A DNA stretch of 64,000 nucleotides, taken from NCBI GenBank assembly GCA_029906195.1, contig JARWSJ010000002.1:1240001-1304000 (forward strand). Direction: 5' to 3'. The position numbers and the translations under genes were made by a program. This document shows, one piece after another, positions 1 to 10,493 of the stretch. A model generated the notes under the pieces. It saw only the letters and a list, made by a program, of their open reading frames with translations. It was not told the origin of the DNA and ran no database searches. This DNA comes from Chitinophagaceae bacterium 26-R-25 (GTDB lineage Bacteria; Bacteroidota; Bacteroidia; Chitinophagales; Chitinophagaceae). Every line of letters begins with the position of its first letter. Position 1 is the stretch's first letter.

Positions 1-58
1 CGTTCCATTTTACTACAGATATTATAGAGATTTAATGTGAACTGAGCGTTCAACAATC

Positions 59-97
59 CCTTTGCGGTCTTTGCTTCTTTGCGCCTTTGCGTGAAAT
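59..97 (+). repeat. Dispersed repeat of the CTTTGCG...GCGTGAAAT family, copy 1
   Basis: A 39-base unit built from CTTTGC/CTTTGCG words. A second copy with one difference lies at 1769-1807. Together the two direct copies bracket the CPBP-like gene and the small lipoprotein gene. No protein or RNA function is apparent. Confidence 0.8.
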
Positions 98-139
98 ATA
101 ATAACTCCTATCTTCACCGCGAACGACAATCATTTATTC

Positions 140-1066
140 TTGAAAACAATTTTCACCTACATAAAGTATTCTTTTTCCATTATTGATAAGCGCATATTGT
201 TGTGCGTTATTCCAGTTGTAGCGATGCTCATCACATTAAATTACACTTATCATATAGAAACAGAAGTTATTTACAGTTATAGGGGAGTAAAGCAGTTCTT
301 TGGTTTTTATTTTATCTATTTAACGGCATTCATAATTCCTTACCTAATTATTTTTCTTTTCAAAAAAGAACTACTGACAAAGGATAAATTGTTTTGGGTG
401 TTGGTCTTTGTTGCTCCGGCGATATTTGCTGTCAAGGTAAGTGCCGGCGGCTGGAAAGGCTTGATCAATCAGGTTTTGACGTCCCCATGGTCGCAGTATG
501 TGGGTGTTATTGTTGACTTACCACTTCGACTGTGCATTACAGTTTGTTTGTTGTGGTTGGCAAGAAAAATATGGCAAAACGATGAAAGTTTTTGGGGTTT
601 CACCACAAAAGGATTTGTATGGCAACCTTATGCCGTCATGCTTTTATGCATGATTCCGCTAATAACTTTCGCTTCTACGCAGCATGATTTTTTGCAAGCC
701 TATCCAAAAATGAAAAATATCTATTTCATTGATGAACATGCTTCGAACAACTGGTTTTATCATTTGCTGTATGAGATTTCTTACGGACTGGACTTTGTAA
801 GTATCGAGCTTTTTTTTCGGGGTTTTTTAGTGATAGCCTTTGCACGATATGTTGGTCCCGATGCCATTTTGCCGATGGCTGCATTTTACTGCAGCATACA
901 TTTTGGTAAGCCTTTGCTGGAATGTATTTCTTCCTTCTTCGGTGGATTTTTATTGGGCTGTATCACTTACCGAACCCGCTCCATTCTAGGTGGCTTGATG
1001 GTGCATCTTGGCATTGCATGGATGATGGAAGTGGGGGGATATTTGGGCAACCTTTATGGACATTGA
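140..1066 (+). CDS. CPBP-family (CAAX protease/bacteriocin-processing-like) membrane protein
   Basis: An integral membrane protein of 308 residues with about eight hydrophobic segments. Near residue 226 it has IELFFRG, which resembles CPBP motif 1 (EExxxR). A YCSIH segment follows near residue 256, and an HLGIA segment comes close to the C-terminus. In active Rce1/CPBP proteases motif 1 has two glutamates; here the first is isoleucine, and the usual HxxxN motif reads HxxxA. It may therefore be an atypical or inactive member. The start is a TTG codon, because no ATG or GTG lies close upstream in frame. The family call is fairly safe. No substrate can be inferred, and the flanking genes give no functional hint. 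Confidence 0.65.
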   Translation: MKTIFTYIKYSFSIIDKRILLCVIPVVAMLITLNYTYHIETEVIYSYRGVKQFFGFYFIYLTAFIIPYLIIFLFKKELLTKDKLFWVLVFVAPAIFAVKVSAGGWKGLINQVLTSPWSQYVGVIVDLPLRLCITVCLLWLARKIWQNDESFWGFTTKGFVWQPYAVMLLCMIPLITFASTQHDFLQAYPKMKNIYFIDEHASNNWFYHLLYEISYGLDFVSIELFFRGFLVIAFARYVGPDAILPMAAFYCSIHFGKPLLECISSFFGGFLLGCITYRTRSILGGLMVHLGIAWMMEVGGYLGNLYGH

Positions 1067-1067
1067 T

Positions 1068-1154
1068 GTGTACGATGTACGAAGTACGGTGTACGAAATA
1101 CATTAGAATGATACACCCGAACGAATGTCGTACACCGTACATCGAACATCGCAC
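1068..1154. repeat. Inverted repeat of GTACG/TACGGTGTACGA words
   Basis: Left arm 1068-1096 and right arm 1128-1154 are reverse complements with a few mismatches. The core TACGGTGTACGA is perfect. The element starts 2 bases after the stop codon of the CPBP-like gene, so it may end that transcript, but it has no T-tract. Confidence 0.7.
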
Positions 1155-1199
1155 ACTTCCCCGGGGAACGGTTTTTTAGCCATTATACAAAACATCCAC

Positions 1200-1706
1200 A
1201 TGAAACAGATTCTGGTTCTAATTGCCTGTTTTGCAGTGGTTTCCTGTAACAATAACGGGTCAAAATCACCGGCCAGTGAAGGGCATGCAGCTAGTGTAAC
1301 GCAGGAGAGGATTGAAAAACATACCGCGGACACGGCTTCTGTGCCTGATAAATCTCCGAGAAGCGGCGCCGTACAAACCGACTCCGTTTTAAATCTGGAA
1401 CTGCCACAAAATAATGATGGCTTGACAGTAAGAATCCTCAAGAAATCTGCACCTGTAATTTGTAATTTCCTGGTTAGAAATAAGGGCGTTCTTTCCGCCA
1501 GAATCATAACTCCTGATGATAAAGACAATATCCGGTTCAACCAGATATTTATGCCGGACAAATCTTCTGACGGGCCATTTGGAAAGGAGCTCAATTATGA
1601 CATTAAGAAGACAGGACTTTACAAATTGATAATAGGCGAGGATTTGATGGCGGAGAATCCTTACAAAGGTGAGTTTTCGCTGGAATTGAGAATAAGTCAA
1701 AAGTAA
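1200..1706 (+). CDS. Small lipoprotein of unknown function
   Basis: The ATG at 1200 gives 168 residues. They begin with a short lipoprotein signal (MKQILVLIACFAVVSC), whose cysteine at residue 16 would be lipidated and is followed by an Asn/Ser-rich linker. The reading frame is open further upstream, but that part lies inside an inverted repeat and would put extra residues before the signal peptide, so the internal ATG is preferred. The mature part is mostly predicted beta strand (for example a VRILKKSAPVICNFLV segment). It resembles no family I can name. It is presumably anchored in the outer or inner membrane facing the periplasm. Confidence 0.6.
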   Translation: MKQILVLIACFAVVSCNNNGSKSPASEGHAASVTQERIEKHTADTASVPDKSPRSGAVQTDSVLNLELPQNNDGLTVRILKKSAPVICNFLVRNKGVLSARIITPDDKDNIRFNQIFMPDKSSDGPFGKELNYDIKKTGLYKLIIGEDLMAENPYKGEFSLELRISQK

Positions 1707-1768
1707 AATTTAAAAAGTCAAAATACGATAAGCTGTTGATTATGCAGGTGTTATTTCAAGGATATCAT

Positions 1769-3562
<1,794 letters not shown>

Positions 3563-3587
3563 AATAATTTAGAAATGTTTTTTGAAC

Positions 3588-3618
3588 GCCCGGCTGATTA
3601 ATTTCAGTCGGGCTTCTT
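3588..3618 (+). terminator. Rho-independent terminator after the ABC-F gene
   Basis: A 10-base stem GCCCGGCTGA / TCAGTCGGGC with one G-U pair, followed by TTCTTTTT, 25 bases after the stop codon. Confidence 0.85.
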
Positions 3619-3626
3619 TTTGGAGT

Positions 3627-3675
3627 GAGCACACTGATGACACCGATTTGGACTGATTTGCGCTGATTTTTTTCA
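3627..3675. repeat. Dispersed ACTGATGACACCGATTTGGACTGATTT-type repeat, single arm
   Basis: Words such as GCACACTGATGACAC and GGACTGATTT recur at 11351-11518, 22070-22110, around 51470-51490 and at 60590-60796, where they form inverted repeats. Here only one arm is present, between the convergent ABC-F and FUSC-like genes. Confidence 0.65.
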
Positions 3676-3785
3676 ACGTGTTGCCCCACTGCAGGTGCAA
3701 AAAAATATCTGAAGGGAAGTCAACAAAATAGTGTCGACCAGCTTTTGAATTTTGATTTTTTACTTTTTACTTTCTTTCCTATTAT

Positions 3786-4355
3786 TCACTTGGTTAAGAT
3801 TTTTGTTTCTTCCGGCGTGCGTTGAATAAGCCACAGTCGTGACATGGCAAGGCTTACCAGGAAACCTACAAGGCAGCCGAAAATTACTTCCCCAACTTTG
3901 TGAAGGCCATATTCTATTCCTACTCTTGCAGAAGCCCCATGTGTAATGCTGGCAGCTATAACTACCGCAGCAGTAATAGGGGCTTGTCGCCACATGGTTT
4001 TAATGCGAACAACGTACGAGGATATCAATACTGTAGTGCCGAGTGCAATTGGAAGCAGCCATTCCTTTGCGCCCCCAATTAGCAGAAACAGGAGCCCAAC
4101 TGCACAGCCAACCAATACATTGATGAGCCTTGCTCTGAACATCTTGCGTGCTTCGGCAGGTTGAGGATCTGATGCTGCGACCATTGATGCGATTGCCCAA
4201 ATGGGATTTGTGTCCTCGATGGCCCTCAATGTGACCCATGTAATCCAGGTTGCAATGGCGACATTTACTGCAAACCGCATCGCGAGAATGTGATCGAACG
4301 AAAGGCCAAGCCGTTTCATCAGCGCTTCGGCTCTTTGTGATGATCGAGGTGCCAT
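3786..4355 (-). CDS. FUSC/aromatic acid exporter-like membrane protein
   Basis: A 189-residue membrane protein with about four transmembrane segments after an amphipathic N-terminus. The pattern (a WITWVTLRAIEDTNPIWAIAS segment, then a DPQPAEARKMFRARLINVLVG stretch) is typical of the short FUSC-like/aromatic acid exporter domain. Such proteins are proposed to move aromatic or other organic acids out of the cell, but the short forms are poorly characterised. The chosen start lies 4 bases after the stop of the upstream gene, consistent with co-transcription with the CYTH-like gene. Longer in-frame starts would overlap that gene. Confidence 0.6.
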   Translation of the reverse strand: MAPRSSQRAEALMKRLGLSFDHILAMRFAVNVAIATWITWVTLRAIEDTNPIWAIASMVAASDPQPAEARKMFRARLINVLVGCAVGLLFLLIGGAKEWLLPIALGTTVLISSYVVRIKTMWRQAPITAAVVIAASITHGASARVGIEYGLHKVGEVIFGCLVGFLVSLAMSRLWLIQRTPEETKILTK

Positions 4356-4359
4356 ATTT

Positions 4360-5409
4360 TTACTCGTTGGATTTAGGAGGGTTGCCGAGGAGCCTATACA
4401 CGATGCCTGTTTTTGTGGCATTCAAGGCCATCCAGTCTTTTGCTGAGTACTGCAGTGAGGGAAAAAATGCTTCTGCGCGTTGCATTGCTTCCCGGGTCAG
4501 CTCTCGTCTGTCCTTAAATTTAATCTGATAAGCAAATTCTCCAATGAGCGGCCGATGTTCGCCCCGGGTGCGCCAGATGCCCACATTAGCCTTTGCGGTA
4601 AGCCCATCGCCGAAATCGAGCAGGCAAATATCCTGCAGTACTTCTTCTACAATGGCGTTATTTACGAGGTTTATTCTTTCTCCATCTTTCTGTTTCAGCG
4701 ATTGCAGGGCCGGGAATACTTCGGATATTACATCAAACGAAAGCACATCACTCTGTGTTACATTTTTGCGTGGGAACTGCACATTGTTGGAGTACAGAAT
4801 ACGAACACCGCCGAGCTTTTCTTTTAGTGGCAATACCTGGCATTTAAATTTTACCGTGTAGTCTCCCTGAATTTGAGGCCGCACATCTGTTTCTGCAGTC
4901 TTTTGCAGATCCGCATTTCTAAACTTGAAGACAATTTCCGGATCGCCTTCGGGGAATCCGTTCACATATGTTATGCGGCGACGCAAAATGAAAGAGTTGT
5001 TGTACAGTCGGAAGTCATCCGTATCAATAAAAATGATCTCACGGATTTTGGTAGGTGCGTCGATGTAGTTGTGTATGTTATAACTAACGCCATGCTCTGC
5101 AGCAGGAGCTTTGATCACTTTTGCGAAGTCAAACAAGCTGTCTCTCGAAATGAACCGGTTGGGCTTAAGAATGAGCTTGAATGCGAGGTAATTAAAATCT
5201 GGATAGGGAAGACCATCGGAATAAACGCCCTGTTCTATGTGTGGTATCTTTCCCACCCAGGATGTTGTTTCAGGATGTCCGTTCTCTGTTGTTGGGCCGG
5301 AGGGCGCAGTTGGCTTTGCAGTTTTTTTTAGTGGTTTAGGCAGGTGCCTTCCCTTTGGTTTGATGCTTTTTTTCTTTGCCGGCTTTACCGGCGCATGTGA
5401 TTTTTGCAT
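4360..5409 (-). CDS. CYTH/triphosphate-tunnel-like protein
   Basis: 349 residues. The first 60 are Lys/Pro/Ala-rich and probably disordered. Residues about 75-330 resemble the CYTH or triphosphate tunnel metalloenzyme fold: a FIDTDDFRLYNNSFILRRR segment matches the usual YxDTxxxxLxxxxxxLRxR pattern, and EIVFKFR and FAYQIKFKD match alternating charged strands. Family members hydrolyse inorganic or organic triphosphates, or make polyphosphate, using Lys/Arg/Glu residues inside a barrel. The substrate here is unknown. The start is the ATG at 5409; an upstream ATG would add a segment unlike the family. It is probably co-transcribed with the FUSC-like gene downstream. Confidence 0.5.
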   Translation of the reverse strand: MQKSHAPVKPAKKKSIKPKGRHLPKPLKKTAKPTAPSGPTTENGHPETTSWVGKIPHIEQGVYSDGLPYPDFNYLAFKLILKPNRFISRDSLFDFAKVIKAPAAEHGVSYNIHNYIDAPTKIREIIFIDTDDFRLYNNSFILRRRITYVNGFPEGDPEIVFKFRNADLQKTAETDVRPQIQGDYTVKFKCQVLPLKEKLGGVRILYSNNVQFPRKNVTQSDVLSFDVISEVFPALQSLKQKDGERINLVNNAIVEEVLQDICLLDFGDGLTAKANVGIWRTRGEHRPLIGEFAYQIKFKDRRELTREAMQRAEAFFPSLQYSAKDWMALNATKTGIVYRLLGNPPKSNE

Positions 5410-5540
5410 AATCGAGTTATTATAAGGACAAGGTTCAAGTGTTGGCAGTGAGAGAGTCAAAGTGTCTATAAAGTACAAAATTTTTGACGAGATAAGAAGC
5501 GTTTAACGGTAAACTGCTGTTGTCGGGTTGAATGGATACA

Positions 5541-5611
5541 ACAAAAAAAGCGCTAAAAATTAGCGCTTTAAAATTCCTTTTTTGAAAGGTTTTAGTGGAA
5601 AGAGGAGGTAT
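5541..5611 (-). terminator. Terminator after the Gfo/Idh gene; homologous to the terminator of tRNA-Ser
   Basis: Stem AAAGCGCTAA / TTAGCGCTTT (5547-5569) with A and T runs on both sides. The stem and the following bases (ATTCCTTTTTTGAAAGGTTTTAG) closely resemble 8632-8690, immediately downstream of tRNA-Ser. The element ends next to the stop codon of the oxidoreductase gene and probably stops its leftward transcript. Confidence 0.8.
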
Positions 5612-5612
5612 C

Positions 5613-6944
5613 CTATATGTGTATTCCCCAGGTTTTATTCATTTTTCTACCTAGTAACTGATTGGCTTCTGCATCGTTTTTAAATTTCTCCTTTGCAGGG
5701 TCCCAGGTCAGCCCACGATTAAGACGATAGGCAATGTTGCCGATATTGCATACAGTTGCTGTACGTTGTCCAATCTCCACATCACAAATAGGCTTGGTTC
5801 TATTGCGCATAGCATCCAGGAAATCTTTGTAATGATCCGTACTGCGATACACATGCTTCTCGGCATCACCAATCACCTTGTCCTTTAGCGAAGCAGGAGT
5901 AGTTTCCAGCTTGCCGCGTTGAACTCTAAGCTCTCCTTCGGAGCCGATAAATTGAATGGCATTGTTCCATTCCCATTTCTCGTGCGTCATAATGATCCCG
6001 TTCGCATATTTATAGGTCAGGAATGGATGCGCTCCACCATCCGGTGCAATTACTTCTACCGGACCACTATGATCCATATCAAGCGCCCATTGAACAATAT
6101 CAAACATATGCGCGCCCCAGTCAGTCACCATACCACCTCCAAACTCACGGTAGTTGCGCCAGTTAGGATATACATCTTTGCTTACAGGTGGTGCCAGCTC
6201 TGCATTAAACACAGATTGTTCTGCATTCGGGCCCAGCCATTTGCTCCAATCCAGTCCTTCCGGCATCGGTTCCGCAGGAAGATCATACGGCTTAGGTGGC
6301 GGGCCTACATTCACCTTTACGGATTTAATCTCGCCGATGTATCCGTTACGAATAAGCTCTGCTGCTTGTCTGAATTCGGGCCAGGAGCGTTGCATGCTGC
6401 CTGTTTGAAATACGCGATTGTATTTACGGGTAGCATTCACCATTGCTCTTCCTTCTTTAACGGTAAGGGCCATGGGTTTTTCACAATAAATATCTTTTCC
6501 GGCTTCTGCTGCGCGTACTGCCATAGCTGCATGCCAATGATCAGGCGTAGCAATTACTACTGCGTCTACATCTTTACGAGACAGCAATTCCCTAAAGTCT
6601 TTGTGCACCGCTATATCAGCATAGTTGCCCAACTGCGGCGCCTTTGCGTAGCTATCTTTAATGTGTTTGAGTGTAAGCTCTGTTTTAGCGTCATACACCT
6701 CACTCAATGCAACAAAACGAATTTGTTCTGTTTTCAGGAAATAGGAAGACAATATTTTACCCTGCTTACCTCCGCCAATCAGTCCGAGGTTAATCATATC
6801 ACTGGGTGCGGTATAAAAAAGTCCTGCTTTACTCTTCCCTCCCAGCACGTGCCTGGGAACAATCATAATCCCTGCAAGGGCCATTGCGGTACTGCCCATG
6901 AATGAGCGGCGGGAAACATTGTTGTTTTTTTCTTCATTTTTCAT
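5613..6944 (-). CDS. Gfo/Idh/MocA family oxidoreductase with Tat-type signal
   Basis: 443 residues. The N-terminus has SRRSFMG followed by a hydrophobic stretch ending near PRHVLGG, a twin-arginine export signal of the kind common on Bacteroidota members of this family. A Rossmann glycine motif (GLIGGGKQG, about residue 55) follows, then the conserved EKPMAL motif (about 155). The C-terminal alpha/beta domain contains FGGGMVTDWGAHMFDIVQWA, whose Asp and His are usual active-site residues. These are NAD(P)-dependent oxidoreductases of sugars or sugar derivatives; the substrate cannot be told. The gene stands alone, with its own terminator. Confidence 0.9.
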   Translation of the reverse strand: MKNEEKNNNVSRRSFMGSTAMALAGIMIVPRHVLGGKSKAGLFYTAPSDMINLGLIGGGKQGKILSSYFLKTEQIRFVALSEVYDAKTELTLKHIKDSYAKAPQLGNYADIAVHKDFRELLSRKDVDAVVIATPDHWHAAMAVRAAEAGKDIYCEKPMALTVKEGRAMVNATRKYNRVFQTGSMQRSWPEFRQAAELIRNGYIGEIKSVKVNVGPPPKPYDLPAEPMPEGLDWSKWLGPNAEQSVFNAELAPPVSKDVYPNWRNYREFGGGMVTDWGAHMFDIVQWALDMDHSGPVEVIAPDGGAHPFLTYKYANGIIMTHEKWEWNNAIQFIGSEGELRVQRGKLETTPASLKDKVIGDAEKHVYRSTDHYKDFLDAMRNRTKPICDVEIGQRTATVCNIGNIAYRLNRGLTWDPAKEKFKNDAEANQLLGRKMNKTWGIHI

Positions 6945-7173
6945 ATAGCTGGTAATGATTTTTGCTTGAATATACTAAGAGTCTGTTTAAAATCTATTCA
7001 ATGATAATATTATGGGATAATTTGACCATTTCTTCTATAGATTCTATTGGTAATACCTGATTGCGACATAATCTTCCGTCATTATCAGACCACGAAATTG
7101 TCTGCTTATCTGTTTTTTGATTTCCTGAATAATTAGTAAGTTCACTTCTTACCACGAAGCCCTGCCCGAAGTA

Positions 7174-7770
7174 ATGAAAAAAGTGAAACCTCTATTGTCG
7201 ATATTGTTTCTTTGCCAGACATTGTTGCTGTTTTCATGTGCTTGTTTGACAAAAACGGTCGACAATGAAAATAGGATTCCAATATCTTCAGCCAATCTAA
7301 ACGACCTAAACGGAACTTTTAAAAACAATTCCAGGATTGGCAAAGACTCAATTAAAGGAGTATTGTATTCGGACATTTTTGACTTCGGCTACAATCCTAA
7401 AGACAGCATTAATTTTTTTGAATTCAAGGCAGTCGCATCTAATAAATTACTCGTTACCTATTGGGACAACAACCAGATCAAAAAACAGAAAACTTTCACT
7501 GGAAAATTTGACAACGGCTATTTTGTTTTTAAACGCAAATACTTAGTTATTCCGGCAGTAATGGTAAACCTCTATCGAAATAGAAAATTTAGAGTTGGAC
7601 TTTTAAAAAATGGAAATCTTATCACTGACTATAAGCAAATTTCTTTGGGATCATTTTACGTTATTTTGCCGTATTTCGATAAACACAAGGAATACAATAT
7701 TGAATTCGAAAAAACAAATTATCAAAACACTATAAAGCAAGCGGTTTGGCAGCAGTCGGGGGATCAATAA
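7174..7770 (+). CDS. Putative lipoprotein, unknown function
   Basis: 198 residues beginning with a type II signal: a Lys-containing start, a hydrophobic core and a lipobox FSC with the cysteine near residue 22. The mature protein is rich in Asn, Lys and Phe and lacks membrane segments; segments such as LLVTYWDNNQIKKQKTFTG suggest beta strands. I recognise no family. It is followed after 72 bases by the EEP-fold gene on the same strand. The A+T content is higher than in neighbouring conserved genes, which fits an accessory gene. Confidence 0.55.
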   Translation: MKKVKPLLSILFLCQTLLLFSCACLTKTVDNENRIPISSANLNDLNGTFKNNSRIGKDSIKGVLYSDIFDFGYNPKDSINFFEFKAVASNKLLVTYWDNNQIKKQKTFTGKFDNGYFVFKRKYLVIPAVMVNLYRNRKFRVGLLKNGNLITDYKQISLGSFYVILPYFDKHKEYNIEFEKTNYQNTIKQAVWQQSGDQ

Positions 7771-7842
7771 TGTACCGCAGGGCTTCATAACCATGCATGG
7801 CAGGAAAACTGAGTGTGTCATACCAAACAAACATTCCGTTAA

Positions 7843-8559
7843 ATGAAAATCATAACATGGAACTGTAATATGGCTTTCAGAAAAAAGGCGGAGTTTATTT
7901 TGGCTCACGCTCCCGACGTTTTGGTTATTCCCGAATGCGAACATCCGGACAAATTGCAATACGGCCCGACGACACCAATACCCAATGACACACTTTGGTT
8001 TGGCAGCAACAAGAACAAAGGACTTGGTATTTTTTCTTACAATGACTTTAGGATTAAACTACTTAAGAATCACAATCCGGAATTGAAAATGATTATTCCT
8101 GTTGCTGTGACGGGGAATGACACAAAGTTCACACTCTACGCAATCTGGGCGAACAACCCCAGCGATCCTGATGGGCGATATATCGAACAGGTTTGGAAGG
8201 CAATTGATCATTATGATAAAAAATTAAAGAATAAGAAAACTGTATTGGTCGGAGACTTTAATAGCAACACAATTTGGGATAGGGAACACAGAATTGGCAG
8301 CCATTCAAATGTGGTGAAACGATTGGAAGAAAAAGGGATTTTCAGTTGTTATCATTTGCATCATAAACAAGTACAAGGTAAAGAAGAACATCCTACCTTT
8401 TATTTGTACAAGCACAAGAACAAACCGTATCACATTGATTATTGTTTTGCATCAACTGACATGATCAATAAAATTCAATCAGTAGAAATCGGAGATTATG
8501 AATTTTGGAAACAGTACAGCAATCATGTTCCTGTAATGGTGACATTTAATACCAGCTAA
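7843..8559 (+). CDS. Endonuclease/exonuclease/phosphatase (EEP) fold protein
   Basis: 238 residues covering the whole EEP fold. It begins MKIITWNCNMAFRKK with the family Asn near residue 7. An acidic strand IPECEH (about 31) provides the metal-binding Glu. VLVGDFNSNTIWD (about 134) is the Asp-Phe-Asn motif, and SNHVPVMVTF near the end supplies the catalytic His of the usual SDHxP motif (here SNHVP). Members cut nucleic acids or hydrolyse phosphodiesters. No signal peptide is visible, so it is probably cytoplasmic. Similar stand-alone proteins are annotated as hypothetical nucleases, and the true substrate is unknown. Confidence 0.75.
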   Translation: MKIITWNCNMAFRKKAEFILAHAPDVLVIPECEHPDKLQYGPTTPIPNDTLWFGSNKNKGLGIFSYNDFRIKLLKNHNPELKMIIPVAVTGNDTKFTLYAIWANNPSDPDGRYIEQVWKAIDHYDKKLKNKKTVLVGDFNSNTIWDREHRIGSHSNVVKRLEEKGIFSCYHLHHKQVQGKEEHPTFYLYKHKNKPYHIDYCFASTDMINKIQSVEIGDYEFWKQYSNHVPVMVTFNTS

Positions 8560-8600
8560 TGCACTGAGGGTGAAAGAATAAAACAACATCATACAAAAGC

Positions 8601-8622
8601 TTGGCGGAGAGAAAAGATTTGA
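8601..8622. repeat. Partial copy of the tRNA-Ser 3' end (att-like)
   Basis: TTGGCGGAGAGA is identical over 12 bases to the 3' end of the tRNA-Ser gene (CCA, discriminator and acceptor stem, read on the opposite strand). The next ten bases remain similar (AAAGATTTGAA against GAGGGATTCGAA). It lies 85 bases beyond the real tRNA end, with the terminator in between. Such duplicated tRNA ends are typical traces of integration at a tRNA gene. Confidence 0.55.
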
Positions 8623-8637
8623 ATAAATCCAATAAAA

Positions 8638-8664
8638 AAAGCGCTAATATTTTAGCGCTTTTTT
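8638..8664 (-). terminator. Terminator of tRNA-Ser
   Basis: A/T-flanked stem AAAGCGCTAA / TTTAGCGCTTT just downstream of the tRNA on the minus strand, with A-runs that become U-runs in the transcript. Near-identical to the element at 5541-5611. Confidence 0.8.
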
Positions 8665-8686
8665 TTATTCCTTTTTTGAAGGGTTT

Positions 8687-8774
<88 letters not shown>

Positions 8775-9366
8775 GGGTGCAAAATAAAGGTGCCGGGATT
8801 TATTTGCCAAAAAAGATTTCAAAAAATTGAAAATATTTTTTTCAGTTATATGATTGGTGAGCTGAAACTCAGTAATGACAAGGCTTTTAGAGACTTGCTG
8901 CAGGAAGAAAAGTTTTGCAGACAAGACGCTCACGCCGCAAAACATGCGCCGGAACAAGCATAGCGACGATCGCCATCAGCTATGTCATTAAAAAAATAGC
9001 ACCTCGTCGGAATTTGAGATTTGAAATTTGGGATCTGAAATTACTTGATTCATCGTAAAGATCGTAAGGATCAGCGATGGGTTCCCAATCTAAATTGCAA
9101 TATCGTTTAGTTAGCAACAAGGCTTCGACAAGCTCAGCCTGACAGCCCGTTCGCGGTGTCGGGCTGAGCTTGTCGAAGCCTTGTTAAACATGAAGTGTGA
9201 TTGCAAAACATTTTTTAACTAAACGACATTCAATCCAAATCTTAAATCTCAAATCAAAAAAAATCTGCGCTAATCATGAAAATCATGAAAATCAGCGTTC
9301 CACCTGATGTTAAAATAGTACGCTAATTTGATTTTTCTACGAGCCGAAATCTGGCTATTTTCGGCC
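8775..9366. repeat. Gene-free stretch holding a nested inverted repeat (9012-9255)
   Basis: From outside in, the arms are: AATTTGAGATTTGAAATTTG (9012-9033) against AATCTTAAATCTCAAATC (9237-9255), then TCGTTTAGTTA (9103-9113) against TAACTAAACGA (9216-9226), then a 29-base stem (9116-9144 against 9157-9185) containing GGCTTCGACAAGCTCAGCC. A single arm of the AATCATGAAAATCATG family lies at 9272-9296. No coding region or RNA gene was seen in the stretch. Confidence 0.8.
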
Positions 9367-10374
9367 ATGCACGTTAATTTACCAAAGGCCGTTATGGGAA
9401 CGAGTACGCTCGGAAACCTTTACAACGCACTCTCTCAGGAGGAAAAGACAGCCTTAATTGAGGCGTATATCTCCTTAACTGACAAACCATATTTTTTTGA
9501 TACAGCAGGTAAATATGGCGCCGGCCTTGCTCTTGAAGCATTGGGCAAGGGCCTGAAAGAACTTTCCATCTCACCGGAAGATGTTATCATCAGCAATAAA
9601 TTGGGATGGTATCGCGTACCATTAACTACACCGGAACCCACATTTGAAAAGGATATCTGGAAAGATATTAAGAACGATGCTGTGCAAAAGTTAGGCTATG
9701 ATGGCATCCTTGCCTGCTTTGAGCAAGGCAATCAATTATTGGGCGGCTACGATTCACGATTTGTATCTGTTCACGACCCGGATGAATATTTGGCCGCAGC
9801 AACCAATGCCAGCGACGAAGAAAAAAGATACAATGAAATTTTAGAAGCCTATCGTGCCCTTTTCGATTTGAAGAAAAGCGGCAAAGCGGATGCCATCGGT
9901 GTGGGTGCAAAAAACTGGAGGTCGATCGAGCGCTTAAGTCATGACATCGATTTTGACTGGGTAATGATTGCCAATAGCATGAGCATTCATAGTCATCCAA
10001 AAGAGTTGGCCCAGTTTATGAAATCGCTTGCCGATAAAAACGTTACCGTTATCAACTCTGCAGTGTTTAATGGTGGTTTCTTAACGGGCGGCAATTTTTA
10101 TAATTATCAAATTGTAGATGATACTACTAAACGTGGACAGGACCTGCTTAGCTGGCGCGAACGCTTTTATGAACTTTGCAAAAAGCATGGCCTTTCACAT
10201 GTTGCTGTGGCGCTGCAATTTGGCTTAACTGCTCCTGGCGTGAAAAGCATTGCTGTCGCAGCTTCCAAACCGGAGCGATTGAAAGCAACTGTCGATATGG
10301 TTAACCAGGCAGTGCCTGCAGATTTTTGGAAGGCAATGGTAGAGGCAGATTTGCTGGAGGAAGGATGGTTTTGA
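9367..10374 (+). CDS. Aldo/keto reductase, aldose 1-dehydrogenase-like
   Basis: 335 residues. It has the AKR barrel pattern: FFDTAGKYG near residue 45 contains the catalytic Asp and Tyr (the D-x4-Y pair), VIISNKLG carries the catalytic Lys, and the His appears in RFVSVHDPDEY. Together these give the Asp-Tyr-Lys-His set. The sequence most resembles D-threo-aldose/L-fucose 1-dehydrogenase-type enzymes, which oxidise free sugars with NAD(P)+. The ATG at 9367 is chosen because the upstream TTG extension is unlike the family. No signal peptide is present, so it is cytoplasmic. The gene is monocistronic with its own terminator, and the exact sugar is not knowable from sequence. Confidence 0.85.
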   Translation: MHVNLPKAVMGTSTLGNLYNALSQEEKTALIEAYISLTDKPYFFDTAGKYGAGLALEALGKGLKELSISPEDVIISNKLGWYRVPLTTPEPTFEKDIWKDIKNDAVQKLGYDGILACFEQGNQLLGGYDSRFVSVHDPDEYLAAATNASDEEKRYNEILEAYRALFDLKKSGKADAIGVGAKNWRSIERLSHDIDFDWVMIANSMSIHSHPKELAQFMKSLADKNVTVINSAVFNGGFLTGGNFYNYQIVDDTTKRGQDLLSWRERFYELCKKHGLSHVAVALQFGLTAPGVKSIAVAASKPERLKATVDMVNQAVPADFWKAMVEADLLEEGWF

Positions 10375-10413
10375 GAGAGAAGCAAAAAAGTAAAAAGTAA
10401 AAATTAAAAAGTC

Positions 10414-10468
10414 AAAATGCACAGTGGAAAAGAGAGACATTGATCCTCTTTTCTACTGTGCATTTTTA
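10414..10468. terminator. Long-stem bidirectional terminator
   Basis: AAAATGCACAGTGGAAAAGAG pairs with CTCTTTTCTACTGTGCATTTT with one mismatch, flanked by A and T runs. It lies between the convergent aldo/keto reductase gene and the gene at 10494-11255. A single arm of the GTAAAAAGTAAAAATT word family sits directly upstream (10386-10416). Confidence 0.85.
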
Positions 10469-10493
10469 TTTTAGGACGCATGATTTCTCACTT

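Noticed and set aside
1103-1594. Minus-strand frame opposite the small lipoprotein gene
   Set aside because: No signal, no motif, and it runs through the GTACG inverted repeat; the plus-strand lipoprotein has a clear lipobox.
5919-6905. Open frame of 328 codons on the plus strand
   Set aside because: Lies wholly antisense to the Gfo/Idh/MocA gene, which has conserved motifs throughout; the antisense product is rich in Cys/His/Phe without a family.
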